DNA of 64,000 bases from Stomoxys calcitrans. Lineage: Eukaryota > Arthropoda > Insecta > Diptera > Muscidae. The notes beneath the pieces were generated by a model. That model ran no database searches. It saw only the letters and a list, made by a program, of their open reading frames with translations, and was not told the origin of the DNA. Position 1 is the first letter of the stretch, and every line of letters begins with the position of its first letter. The stretch spans positions 92,448,245-92,512,244 of the forward strand of contig NC_081554.1 in assembly GCF_963082655.1 (NCBI RefSeq), read 5' to 3'. Below are positions 34,685-45,759 of this stretch, in pieces. Position numbers and translations under genes: made by a program.

Positions 34685-34933
34685 ATGCAAATTTGCCCAT
34701 GATCATTCCACTTAGGAACTGGGGCAAACTTCTCGCATATCCCTGAGTGCTGTCCCGTTCAAATTTTTAGCTCAATGATAAGGAGCCTCCTTTTTATAGC
34801 CAAGTACGAACGACGTGCCGCAGTGTCGCCAGCATTGGGTGGGGATAATCACCGCAGAAAATTTGTTCTAATGTTCGAACCCAGGAGTTCAGCGTTATAG
34901 GCGGACATGCTAACCTCTGCACTATGGTGGCCT
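34685..34933 (-). repeat. SINE copy with internal deletion
   Basis: It matches the family from 'tttgcccatgatcattccac' through 'gccgcagtg', then skips to 'tcgccagcattgggtgggga' and the tRNA head ending 'ctatggtggcctc'. Confidence 0.75.
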
Positions 34934-34949
34934 CAATGATTCTAATTAT

Positions 34950-35705
34950 TTCAAATTTCAGAGAAAAAAGTACTGAAGTTCTGAAATTGACTGTAACTGG
35001 TACGAGTGTTAAGTGATTTGTTCCGAACTTCGTAAATTCTGGTTAAGTAATGCGGCTTCTATGCGTCCAATGCCTTCAACGGAAAAATAAGGTCATAGGG
35101 CAGCTGCATAGAAATATGATCGGGTCTGGTCTATAGTCGAATGTTGAGGGGTCCATACAAAGCCTAGTACTAAGTTCGTCTTTTCGCCCGAACAACTGTC
35201 AAAACGCTATATAAAAAATGTAGCCAATATAATGCGACCACATTTCGCAAAAGTGGTAGTGAGTTTTATGAGCAAGTTAGCAACTAGATGTCGCTGCATC
35301 ACTATAGATTTCTGCTTCAACGCTGTTGTCTTTGCTGTATGTTGTTGTTTGTGTTCTGGCGAAGAATGGAGTCCGTCGGATTTCACAATAATTTGATAGG
35401 ATTTTGAACTGCGAATAAACTCAGTATTAGGCTTTAAGACAAAAATGGATAGACCTTAAATCGGGAGATTGCTTTGCCAAAACACTGCACGACTGTTCAT
35501 TGAAATCAGGTCAAAAAAACGATTTTTATCAACTCAAGACTTCTTATCGGGAATCGGTTTAAAGGGCGCTATATTAAAATATTGGCCATCTTTGAATGAT
35601 GTGTATAATTTGTGTAGTCTATAGATTGATTTCAACAGATAGACGGACAGACATGGCAAAATCATCTGAAGGGTTAAAAATGTATTATTTCAGTGGTGGT
35701 TATAA
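34950..35705. repeat. Decayed DINE/type C-like repeat
   Basis: Scattered matches: 'gggcagctgcatagaaatat' and 'ttaaatcgggagattg'. Near the right end is 'agacggacagacatggcaaa', then 'tcagtggtggttataaaa', the damaged counterpart of a DINE-like 5' end read on the minus strand. Confidence 0.5.
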
Positions 35706-36007
35706 AACCTTATACCGCATTTTTGGCTTCTAGAGCATCTGGTAGGATTTCATTTAAATTTCGATATTTTAAAAGTAAACATTCTAAGATAAATACTAGG
35801 ATTTTTCAAATAAAGTGGAGTTAAGGATTACCATGAAGTTATATGAGAATCGGTTAGCGTTCGAAATTCTTAGCAGAAGATTGTGTCTGATAGAATATAC
35901 CGACCTTAATTTGAAGATGGCGTCTTTATTTCAAAGATTTGCTTTTTCGCTCGCAATAATCACGAATATCCTTCTGATGAAGGAAAAAGTCTTTAACTCT
36001 GAGTAAT

Positions 36008-36865
36008 CTTTTTATACCCTCCACCGTAGGATGGGGGTATACTAGTTTCGTCAGTCTGTTTGTAACACCTAGAAATATCTATGTAAGACCCCATAAAGTA
36101 TATATATTCTTGATCGTCATGACTTTTTAATTCCATCTAGCCATGTCCGTCCGCCCGTCTCTCTGTCGAAAGCACGCCAACTTTCGAAGGAGTAAAGCTA
36201 GCTGCTTGAAATTTTGCACAAATACTATTTAATAGTTTAGGTCGGTTGGGATTGTAAATGGACCAAAACGGTTCATGTTTTGATATAGCTGCCATATAAA
36301 CCGATCTTGGGTTTTGACTTCTTGAGGCTCTACAGGGCCCAATTCTTATCCGATTTGGCTGAAATTTTGCTTGAGGTGTTTTGTTATGACTTCTAACATC
36401 TGTGCTTAGTATGGCGCAAATCGGTACTTAACCTGATATAGCTGCCATATAAACCGATCTGGGATCTTGACTTCTTGAGGCCCTAGAGGGCGCAGTTATT
36501 TTGTACAACGGCTTTTACCATGACCTTCAACATACATGTTAAATGTGGTCTAAATCGATCTATAGCTTGATACAGCTCCCATATAAACCGATCTTTCGGG
36601 TTTGCTTCTTGAGCCCCTACAAGGTGCAATTCTTCTCCAATGGACTGAAAAATTACACAATGACTTCTACAATGTTTATCATTCACTTCATTTATGGTCC
36701 GAATCAGACTACAACTTGATATAGCTCCAATAGCATAACTGTTCTTATTCATTATTCTTTGTTTGTCTAAAACGAGATACCGCTCAAAGAACTCGACAAA
36801 TGCTATCCATGTTGGAGGGTATATAAGATTTGGCCCGGCCGAACTTAGCACGCTTTTACTTGTTT
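36008..36865 (+). repeat. DINE-like type A element, forward, both ends present
   Basis: The 5' end is 'tataccctccaccgtaggat', then 'ctagtttcgtc', 'aaagtatatatattcttgat' and 'ccatgtccgtccgcccgtct'. Central units follow, then 'gttggagggtatataagatt' and 'ggcccggccgaacttagca'. Confidence 0.67.
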
Positions 36866-36984
36866 TTTTTTTTTGTGTAATAAGCCTCTAAGAACAATGC
36901 GTTAAAATTGTGTTGGGTTTGATTCAATCATATCAGAGTGGTATTTATAAAATTGGAACACAAGCATGTTTTAACATAAGCCAA

Positions 36985-37118
36985 ACTAGTTGACAGTGTC
37001 GGCTATAGAAAAAAGGCCCACTAGGATTGAGCTTAAACTTGAATCGGACAACACTCATTGATAAGTGGGAAGTTTGTCCCTGTTCATTAATGGAATGTTT
37101 ATGGGCAAATTTGCATTT
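36985..37118 (+). repeat. 3' half of a SINE
   Basis: It starts in the 'tcggctatag' block and runs through 'gagcttaaacttgaatcgga' to the tail 'gggcaaatttgcatttgcat'. No tRNA-like head is present, so it is 5'-truncated. Confidence 0.65.
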
Positions 37119-37619
37119 GCATTTGCAAGCTAGTTGGTCACATAAGGGGCTTAAACCAATTTTGCTATATGTGGTGTCAAAAGAGAAGAGATACATTAGT
37201 ATACATCCCATTCTAAAGTGATGAGTATAATCTCGGTTTAAGGAATTTCTCATTTGAGATCTAAGACCATTTACTAGTGCACTATTGAAGAAAATTAATT
37301 CAATAAGTCAACCAACAAAACTCCCATTATCTATAGTCTTTATTCGAAACCTGCTGCTGATGATGATATAAAGATACTGGTCATCATCATTATCGCCATT
37401 GTCATTGATGTGCTAGTACTTAAGGCGCCTGCAGTCGCTTCATCAACTTGCGTCGTAACGATGACCTTGAATGTCTATAGAAATTTTTGTTAGTTTCTTG
37501 TTTGCCCTCCCCCCCCATCCACTTGAAGGTCACATCAGTGTTATTATTATAAAAAGTACACACATACTTGACAGACACAAATAAAAGGGTGGGTCGACTT
37601 AAAAGAAAAATATTTCGAA

Positions 37620-38420
37620 TAACTACAATTTGATACCTACATAGAAAACAAAAATCTCAAAAAACAATGTCAATTGAAAATAAAATTGTTTTCAATATTA
37701 TTATTTGTTAAATATTATTTGTTTTTAATTACAGCTGTGATTAAAATTTTTGTCATTTTCAATTATTTTTTTAATTGAATATGATTTTTTTCAATCACAA
37801 TCGTGATTGAAAGTTTTGTATTTTTCATTAAAAATTTAATTGATTCAATATTTTTTTAGGCGAATCTTAAAAAATTTTCAAGTATAGTGCTTGAGTAAAT
37901 TCAATTAAATGCTATTTTGTCTCCCACAATATAAAGGCAAAGATATTTCAAAGACCCAAACGTCACGCAGCCAGTTCTACGTGCCGGATTAACACACTGC
38001 TACGACAACAACTACAAATTTCAAGGGCACCACTACCCAACACCCGAAATTTTTTGGAGAACCCCACAGCGGAGTTTTTTTTTTTAAACGGGAGGCCACG
38101 GTACCCAAATAACGCACCTGAAGTTCATGCTCCAGGAGGTAAACATCTGTATACCAAATATAGAAATTAATTGGAATTTACAAAAAATTTCAATACTTTT
38201 TCAATTGGATCAACTAAAAAATGAATTGAAAATTTCAAAATTTTCAATCATTTTTAAATAATTTCATTGAACATTTCAAAAGTTTCAATTATTTTTTTAA
38301 TTGAATATGCAATTTTTTTGATTGAACATTTTTTCAAATACTTTTTCAAAAACGGTGATTGATATTATCATTTTCGTGATTGAATTAAAAAATTAATTTG
38401 ATCAAATGATTTCGTGAATC
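37620..38420. repeat. AATTGA/TTCAAT-rich region with an inserted non-repetitive block
   Basis: Both arms (37660-37870 and 38165-38420) are filled with 'ttcaatta', 'attgaaa' and 'tcaatcacaatcgtgattga'. The middle (about 37890-38150) is different and GC-richer ('gtcacgcagccagttctacg'). It may be a foldback-type element or a low-complexity repeat split by an insertion. Confidence 0.45.
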
Positions 38421-38689
38421 GGATTATCCGTTTTGTCCAATGTTCATAACTTGTAAACTGATTTTCCGAATACTTATCTAAATAAAAAAAATTCTTGTGG
38501 ATTTCGTTTTATGAAATGCTATTCATGCTGGAGGGTGGGTATTAGGATGGCGAATTTTTGAGTTTTTTTTTTCTCAAAAATTATTTTCGATTGCACGATT
38601 GAATGAACTTTTGCCCATTAATGACTAAAATAAAATTTATTCCATTTAAATATTGAAAAAGGTCAAGAATAGACAATTATCGAATTTGT

Positions 38690-40165
38690 CTATTCTTCTT
38701 ATATATAAAATTTAATTTGTGTTTGTTTGTTTGTCGGTTTGTTTGTTTATTCCGTATAGACTCAAAAACGGCTGAACCGATTACCTTGAAATTTTCACAG
38801 ATTGTGTAGGTTAGTCTGGAAGGAAACATAGGCTATATAATTTTTTTATATCGTAAGGGGGTCGGACCCTCCCCCTCACCCCAAAAGTCCTATCCAAAAA
38901 AAAAGTGGACCGATCTGGACAATATGGGACTTAAATGAAAGGTATTGAAGAGTAGAAACCGAATTTCATACTAAAAATTGGTTCTGTGTAAGTGTGGGGC
39001 CGCCCCGGGAGTAGATTACGAATCTGCCACACAAAATCAGAACGAAGTATAAGGTGTCACCCAACCCCCCAAAAACGCTTTAAATGGGCATATGACCCGT
39101 CATGACTTTATGGGACTCGGGTTTTTTTTGTTTGTTCCGTAGAATCAAAAACCTCAAATTAAAATTATTCGACAATAGATTACAAATATTGTATAAAAAA
39201 TTTGGTCCAAGTAAAGGGAGGACGCCCCACCCCCAAACAGGCATATTAGCCGACCATGTTTATATGGGACTCATTTGAAAAGTATTTGGGAGTAGATTAC
39301 GAATATGACAATAATTTGTGTCCAATGCTAGGTGGCGCCTTTCCTTAAAAAATAAGTCAAATAGGTTGATTAACCCATTATGACAATATGGGACTTAAAT
39401 GAAAGGTAATTGAAAGTAGAAAACGAATTTGGTATCCAATTTTGGGACCAAGTGTTTGGGGGACGCCCTAAAGCACCCCCTAAACTGAACTTCATTTCCG
39501 ATTATGGCAATATGGAGCTCAAATCAACGGTATTTGGGAATAAATATCGAATTTGGTATCTATTTTCAGGGCAAAGTGCTGGTGGCCGCCCCAGCCCCAA
39601 AACACCCTCCAAGCTCTTATAAAATGTATTTGAAAGTAGAGCTCGAAGCGTATATTTGCATTATGGGCCAAGTGTGTCTCTAAACCGGATATTTATCAAT
39701 ACGATAATATAGAACTCAAAAGAAAGGTATTTGGAAGTGGAGTAAAAATTTACCCAGGAACTGGGAAGGAGGACCATTCTCACACATCAATGAAAGCTTT
39801 CCGATACAAGTTTAATCTTAATGTTAAGGGACTTTTTTTTATAGCCGAGTCCGAATGGCCACCACTTTGGGGAGAATTTTTTACATGACCATGTATGGCA
39901 AATGTTGCCAACATTAAGAGGGTATAACCACCGCTTTAAATGTTGTTCCATGTTATCGATAGGATTTGACCGCAGGCGTTCAGCGTTATAGGCGGACAAA
40001 GGCGACAGCGGCACGAATTCGATATACATATTCAGGGCGAAGTGTCCCAAACCTAAAAAGATATTAGGGAGTTAAAGAAGGCGCAGCGGAGCGGGCCCGG
40101 TTTGGGTAGTCTTAAATAAAAACTCATCAAAATATGATACAGATATATGAGGTTATGAAAAAGTC
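38690..40165 (+). repeat. Family D dispersed repeat with internal units
   Basis: It starts with a T/G run ('gtgtttgtttgtttgtcggt') and 'tcaaaaacggctgaaccgat'. Units about 100-130 bp long follow, such as 'atatgggacttaaatgaaag', and it ends near 40110 with 'gcgcagcggagcgggcccgg'. The SINE at 39775-40005 is nested. The class is unknown; a Helitron-type origin is possible. Confidence 0.6.
39775..40005 (-). repeat. Degraded SINE within the family-D repeat
   Basis: It begins 'cattctcacacatcaatga', passes 'tatagccgagtccgaatgg', and ends in a weak tRNA head ('gcgttcagcgttataggcgg'). It splits the family-D repeat, whose 3' end resumes at about 40030. Confidence 0.65.
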
Positions 40166-40224
40166 ATCACCCTAGTGGGTATATGAGATTAATTAACGTA
40201 TTGTTTCTTGTTCACAGTTTAAAA

Positions 40225-40912
40225 CAAGTAAAAGCGTGGTAAGTTCGGCCGGGCCGAATCTTATATACCCTCCACCATGGATCGCATTTGTCGAGTTCTT
40301 TTCCCGGCATCTCTTCTTAGGCAAAAAAAGGATATAAGAAAAGATTTGCTCTGCTATTAGAGCGATATCAAGATATGGTCCAGTTTGGACCACAATTAAA
40401 TTATATGTTGGAGACCTGTGTAAAATGTCAGCCAATTCGAATAAGAATTGCGCCCTTTGTGGGCTCAAGAAGTAAAATAGAGAGATCGATTTATATGGGA
40501 GCTGTATCGGCCTATAGACCGATTCAGACCATAATAAACAGGTATGTTAATGGTCATGAGAGAATCCGTCGTACAAAATTTCAGGCAAATGGGATAATAA
40601 TTGCGACCTCTAGAGGCTCAAGAAGTCAAGACCCAAGATCGGTTTATATGGCAGCTATATCAAAACATGGGCCATATCGGTACACTAATAAGAAGTATTT
40701 GTGCAAAATTTCAAGCGGCTAGCTTTACTCCTTCGGAAGTTAGCGTGCTTTCGACAGACAGACGGACGGACAGACATGGCTAGATCGACATAAAATTTCA
40801 CGACTATCAAGAATATATATACTTTATGGGGTCTCAGACGAATATTTCGAGTAGTTACAATCAGAATGACGAAATTAGTATACCCCCCATCTTATGGTGG
40901 AGGGTATAAAAA
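40225..40912 (-). repeat. DINE-like type A element
   Basis: It has both ends: 'gttcggccgggccgaatctt' at left and 'cttatggtggagggtataa' at right, with 'gacagacggacggacagaca' at about 40755. There is one complete and one partial central unit, so it is shorter than the 60.5 kb copy. Confidence 0.66.
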
Positions 40913-41215
40913 TCTTGGCTCATCACTTATGTTTTCGACCCGCCCCAATGCATAAGCACACATTGTTTTCGCCATGCGTTGTTAGGAATGGCTTTTAAAA
41001 TCAATTCTTAAAATTATTAAAACGAGTAAGTACGGCGGCTGTGTGACCGAACCTAAACAATTTTTTAAAAACCATAGGTTTTACCCATATTTACTTACTG
41101 CCTTGAACTCAGTTTTTCAAATTTATGAATGATTCATCATAAGTTAAATATTTTCTTATAAATATTTGTATTTCTAACACATGCTAATTTTTGTTGTTTT
41201 TTATTCTTGTTTCAG
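40913..41215 (+). other. Sequence upstream of the exon acceptor
   Basis: Ends in the polypyrimidine tract and AG at 41215. If the exon model is right this is the end of an upstream intron. Confidence 0.5.
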
Positions 41216-42251
41216 AAGATCCAACAGAAATATGCAAATTAAACCAGTCAGCTGTGGTGGCCTGAAGCTCCGAGAAAGAGAGGCGCTTTGAGAGGGAGCC
41301 AGCAGCAGATAGCAAGTCCAACGAGACGACAACCACAGCAAAAATCATCCAAACTAAAAACCTATGAGACTGAGCATGCGCAGCTTTTTCAACTAGATCC
41401 ACCACAAACACATAGCAACCAACCAACCAACCAAACAAACAACAAACACCGCATTCATCTAGAAGTAATCTCTAGAAGAAATTTTGAAAACAGAAACTTA
41501 TATACAACCCGAAAAAAATGTACAAAGCTTAGACAAAAAAGAAAAAAAAAACAAACAAACAAAAGGTAACAACACATTTTTTTTATAGAAAAAGAGAAAA
41601 ATAAAAGACTAACACATAGACCGAAAACCATCGTCAACGATAATTGCCAAGAAGAGGAAGCCAACAAGCCTGCCAGTCAGCAAACCAACCAGCCAGCCAT
41701 CCGATGACAGCAACGACAAAAGTCCGAACAACCGAAGTAACTAGTCATTCAAAAGTAACAACACAAAATATTACATTTAAGCCAATCACATTCCCGTTTT
41801 TCTCTCGCATCCAAGAGCACCCGGTCGCGGTTTCTTTCTCTCTCACTCACTTTGTGCGGTGCAACTCGTCCAAAATTTTTATTATAAAAATTTAAACAAA
41901 ACACAAAATTGCCAAGCGAAACCGGTCATCATCAATGTTTGTTGGGTCTCACAAGGCAGAGGAGGGGAAATAAGATTCCTAATCGCAGAAAACGAAGACA
42001 CGCATCACTCCAAGACAGCGGAAACTCAAAACGCCATCGTCAATCTGAGTACCGGGTCTATGGTCTGTGGTGGCTGCATTATCATCTGTTGTTCATCTGG
42101 TTGAATCAACATCTTTTGTCGCCCATCATTAACATCAGCACCAGCAACAGCAACATCATTGTCGTCATCATCTCCAATACACACGACCCTAACTACAGCT
42201 ACAGCCGTAGCGGCAGACACAACAGCAGTTAGTAACGCCGATACCCTTGCC
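41216..42251 (+). other. 5' UTR part of the first visible exon of the host gene
   Basis: A strong 3' splice site ends at 41215: a long T-rich tract runs into 'ttcttgtttcag'. From there to the start codon the DNA is unlike its surroundings. It has no SINE, DINE or transposon matches and is rich in CA/CAA and short polypurine runs, as fly 5' UTRs often are. Open frames in it, for example around 41288-41667, are short and low-complexity and are not called as genes. The acceptor implies at least one upstream 5' UTR exon and promoter that I could not locate. The UTR extent is inferred. Confidence 0.6.
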
Positions 42252-42804
42252 ATGGCCAGCAACATGCACAATACCCGTTTGTTGAGATTCTTAATTGTGG
42301 TGACCATTGTTGTTCTTACCATATTCATATATGCGTCGTATTCATCAACGCAAACACTGTCGCCGCCACCCATGCGCAATTCAGCGGCAGCCTCACTGAT
42401 GGCCTTCTCAATGACAACAAACAATCGCAGCAACAACAATGAAGGCAGCCTGGAGGCAGGTGTCTTAAATTCTTTGCCATACGATGGGCATAATAAAGCG
42501 ACGAATGTCAAGAACAGCCGGGCGGTGGGGCTGACACATTACTCAAATTTGCCACCGGGCGGGGGTGGCAGCCATGGCGGCGAGGTGGTTTTAATTAAAA
42601 AATTATCACACCACAGGGAGCCCACCATTGATGAAAATGCCATCGATGGAGGTGGCGAAGTGGGGGGTGTGGGTGTTGTCGGAGCCAGTGGTGCTATGGC
42701 CGATGATGTTGTGGCTGATGACACAGCCCTGGAGCATTTTAATAATAACAACAATGATCTTCTGCAGGAGGAGCAATATGTGCAATCGGTTGATAACAAT
42801 TTAG
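42252..42804 (+). CDS. N-terminal coding exon of a single-pass type II membrane protein
   Basis: The start is the ATG at 42252, in good context (gcc before, G after), with a second in-frame ATG at 42264. It encodes 184 residues plus one base. Residues 1-12 are a short tail with Arg9 and Arg12. Residues about 13-28 are a strongly hydrophobic helix (FLIVVTIVVLTIFIYA), so the predicted topology is type II with the C-terminus lumenal or extracellular. The rest is a low-complexity stem: Asn runs, a Gly-rich stretch, and an acidic, Asn-rich tail. The exon ends at 42804 before 'gtgagt', leaving phase 1. No family is recognised. A Golgi glycosyltransferase or sulfotransferase stem is plausible by layout only, since no catalytic domain is visible. 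Confidence 0.8.
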
Positions 42805-42866
42805 GTGAGTGGATTAGAGAAATGTATGTATAAATTAGTTTTTTTTCGACATTATGATGGACATCA

Positions 42867-43247
42867 CTTACTTTACTTTAATTGGTTATAACAGAGCATT
42901 TGTCCCATTAGCCGAACTTATAATAGTGTTCCAAGCGCCTCGATCTTCTGGGCTCCTTCTAAAATCTCTGCTACCAAGTTTCGAGAAGTCTTTCACCACT
43001 TAGCTTTTCTATCGGGTTTTTGGTCGTCCCGGTTTGCGTGTACCATCGTGATCGCCTTTAAAAGATTTCTGACAACCATTTACGCAAACTGGTCCATATA
43101 TATTACGAACGATTTTTCTCTCAAGTACTACCTCATAATTTTTTATGAAGGATTTTTCTCTCAAACACTCCAAGTACCCATGCTTTTGAGCCATAAAACT
43201 GCACGGGTAGTATCAAAGTATTGTATGGTGTAATTTTCGTCTGTCTA
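42867..43247 (-). pseudogene. RTE-like retrotransposon 3' end, minus
   Basis: The 3' terminus on the + strand is 'cttactttactttaattgg' at 42867, matching the 56.46 kb copy. Coding remnants are 'SFKGDHDGTRKPGRPKTR' and 'ERKIVRNIYGPVCVNGCQ'. It lies 63 bp inside the host intron. Confidence 0.75.
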
Positions 43248-43604
43248 GAGTAGGGATCCCAGTAGGGATTCTCGATTAGTCGACTTTTTGCGTAAAAAGA
43301 AAGAAAAGTTGGAGTTCACTTTCAATGATTAATAAGTCGAATAATCGATTTTGAAATTGAATAATCGAAAAGAAAGCTACACAGAGGTAAACGTTTGGCC
43401 TTGCTTATGTTGCTGCTAGGTAAGAATTTTTTGCAATTTTACGATTTATTGCTCTTTGGTTTAGTCTTGTTGCCATAAATAACTCGTGCCAAAGTTTGTG
43501 CATGTCCAAGCCAAATGTTGGGATAACGTCATTATAAATTTAAGATTCACTTTAATAGTTGTATGTTTATGAAAGCTAAATTTTGGCACAAATGTATTTT
43601 TTCT

Positions 43605-44080
43605 CCATTATCTATTGGACTATATCTTTTCATTGCCCCTGCATAGACTGGACTCCATCTTAAAAATATTCAGCTCCTAAAAGACATTTTTAATGTCCGA
43701 TTTTGCTTAATTTTGGAAAATTTTTTATAATATACCAGGCGTCGTATGAACCATTACCAATGTTCCATTATCTATTGGACTATATCTTTTCATTGCCCCT
43801 GCATAGATTGGACTCCATCTTAAAAATATTCAGCTCCTAGAAGACATTTTTAATGTCCGATTTTGCGTAATTTTGGAAAAAATTTTAAATTATACCAGGC
43901 GTCGTATGAACCATTACCAATGTTCCATTATCTATTGGACTATATCTTTTCATTGCCCCTGCGTAGATTGGACTCCATCTTAAAAATATTCAGCTCCTAG
44001 AAGACATTTTTAATGTCCGATTTTGCTTAATTTTGGAAAATTTGTTATAATATACTAGGCGTCGTATAAACCATGAGCTG
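43605..44080. repeat. Three tandem copies of a 160 bp unit
   Basis: Units start with 'ccattatctattggactata' at 43605, 43765 and 43925, with only a few substitutions (for example actgg/attgg). They run from a unique edge into the RTE-like 3' fragment at 44083. Possibly satellite-like or the inner part of an unrecognised element. Confidence 0.88.
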
Positions 44081-44082
44081 TA

Positions 44083-44371
44083 TATACGAATAGTTAGACT
44101 CATCAAAATACAACGTTTGCGTTGGCTAGGTTATGTTGTCACAATGGATGAATAAGCTCCAGCAAAGAAATCTTTTGAAGGCGACCATAATAGAAACCGC
44201 AAAAGTAAAGACCAAAACTCCGATGGAGTGACTAAGTCGAGAACGACATCTCGAAACTGGGTGTCAGAAATTGGATATAAAGCGCATAAAATCGAGACGC
44301 TTGGGCATCTATGTCACGTTCGGGTAGAGGAATAAATTTTCTGTAATGGCCAATTAAAGTAAAGTAATATA
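44083..44371 (+). pseudogene. RTE-like retrotransposon 3' end, plus
   Basis: It reads 'RLIKIQRLRWLGYVVTMDE', then a stop and 'APAKKSFEGDHNRNRKSKDQ', and ends 'ggccaattaaagtaaagtaa', the inverse of the 42.87 kb terminus. With that copy it forms an outward-facing pair whose 5'-truncated ends face each other across the 160 bp tandem repeats. Confidence 0.75.
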
Positions 44372-44374
44372 CCC

Positions 44375-44470
44375 ATCTCAGTCCATATTTTGATGTAGCC
44401 ACCATATAGATCGATCTCCAGATTAAACAACTTAAGCCTATAAAATGCAAATGTATCGAATAAAGCCTAC
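44375..44470. repeat. Small DINE/type C-like scrap
   Basis: 'tgatgtagccaccatataga' followed by 'cgatctccagattaaac' resembles one inverted central unit. Confidence 0.4.
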
Positions 44471-44721
44471 TGACATCGTATGTGAGGAAAATGTTGCTAA
44501 ACATCAATCAAATTTTGTGAAATCTCACAATGTTTCGAACAGTGTTGCTAATTTATTTAATTGTAATTAAACTTTTTTAGTTGGCGTGTAAAGCGTTGTT
44601 TTGGTAGAAAACAGTTGTATGTTGACATCATTGTTATCATAAGACTGTCAAACAAGCTAAAAAAAAATTTGCAAATTGATAGTTTTAAGTTAGGAATAGT
44701 GGTACAGTACTTTTTATCAAT

Positions 44722-45060
44722 AAGCGACTCAGGCTGTGTAATCCATAATGCATGGGAAATCGAGCATAACACAGTGTCCGTAGCCGCCGCATGACCAAAG
44801 CGAAATCTCCCTTAGCCTCACAGCAGTGGTCGCAGCAATTTGTCGAGCCACGATGTCCAGAGGCATTGAAGCGCGTCCAACAAACCCCAACACCATATAA
44901 AACATAGGTCTGACAACTGCAGTATATATCCAGTGCATGGCACGCGGTTTAAACCCCCAACTTTTGACAATAACCCTCTTGCAGATGTATAGGGCAAGAA
45001 AAGAAAGGCAAGACTTTCTTGCCCTTTCCACGGATTGGTCCAATATGAATTAAGGCACTG
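44722..45060 (-). pseudogene. Jockey/LOA-like fragment between RT and RNase H
   Basis: 'GFKPRAMHWIYTAVVRPMFY' is the WIYTAVVRP block just after RT. 'IAATTAVRLREISLWSCGGY' follows directly, where a longer spacer would be expected, so there is an internal deletion. It parallels 10.3 kb. Confidence 0.7.
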
Positions 45061-45759
45061 GAGCAGAGGTTTTGTATTGAATTCGTAGGGATTATGGATT
45101 CACATAGATTTGTGGTCGGGTGTAATGTCTTTCATATCCCTAATATCTCTACACAAAAAAATAAAACAAAATAAAAAGGCAACGTTTCTTAAAACTTGAA
45201 ACTAAAAATTTTTGTAAACAGATGATTGTCATTGTTCGCCTCAGTTAATAGACATGTACATTTAAATCTACGAAATTTGACAATGTTGCTAGCAACATGT
45301 TGAAATCATTTTGTAAAAAGAACTTAATACTGCCTAATTGAAAAAATTTCGTAGACATTTTTTTTTATAGTTCATTTTGACAACGCTTTAAGGTCCACAT
45401 CGGTCCACTTTTATGTGCAGGTTCCATATTAACGTACCCCCAATTTTCGGTACTTTTGCTCTGAACCTCACATTTTTTTCCAATGCGTCTAAAATTTTGT
45501 AAGCAACTTTTTCTTGGCCTGGCCAAAGCATAATCCATGGACGAATCGACCAAAAATTTATAGTGTCTCCTATATAAGGGTAAATTTCACAAATAGAGAT
45601 TTTTGCACTGAATTTAGCGATGTAGTCATCGTCGGTGTGGTGTGATATTAAAATGCGTCAATTTTGCATTTAAAAATTTTCTTAATACCTTATTTAGAAA
45701 ATTTAGCAAATTTTTGACAAAAAGTCGAAACGTCTACTTCGTCTAGCTTCTGTTAGCCA
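45061..45759. other. No gene seen
   Basis: AT-rich. The minus frame at 45365-45553 has no family motif. An 'acacaaaaaaataaaa' edge at 45150 is weakly like family E. Confidence 0.4.

Noticed and set aside
41288..41667. Open frames in the 5' UTR
   Set aside because: Low-complexity Gln/Lys/Thr runs in the + frame and Phe-rich runs on the other strand, with no motif.
42159..42251. Upstream extension of the exon 1 frame
   Set aside because: The extension starts at TTG; the first good ATG is at 42252.
42026..42511. 161-codon open frame on the minus strand opposite exon 1
   Set aside because: It is the shadow of the coding exon and its 5' UTR, and has no motif of its own. The + frame has the membrane anchor and matching splice phase.
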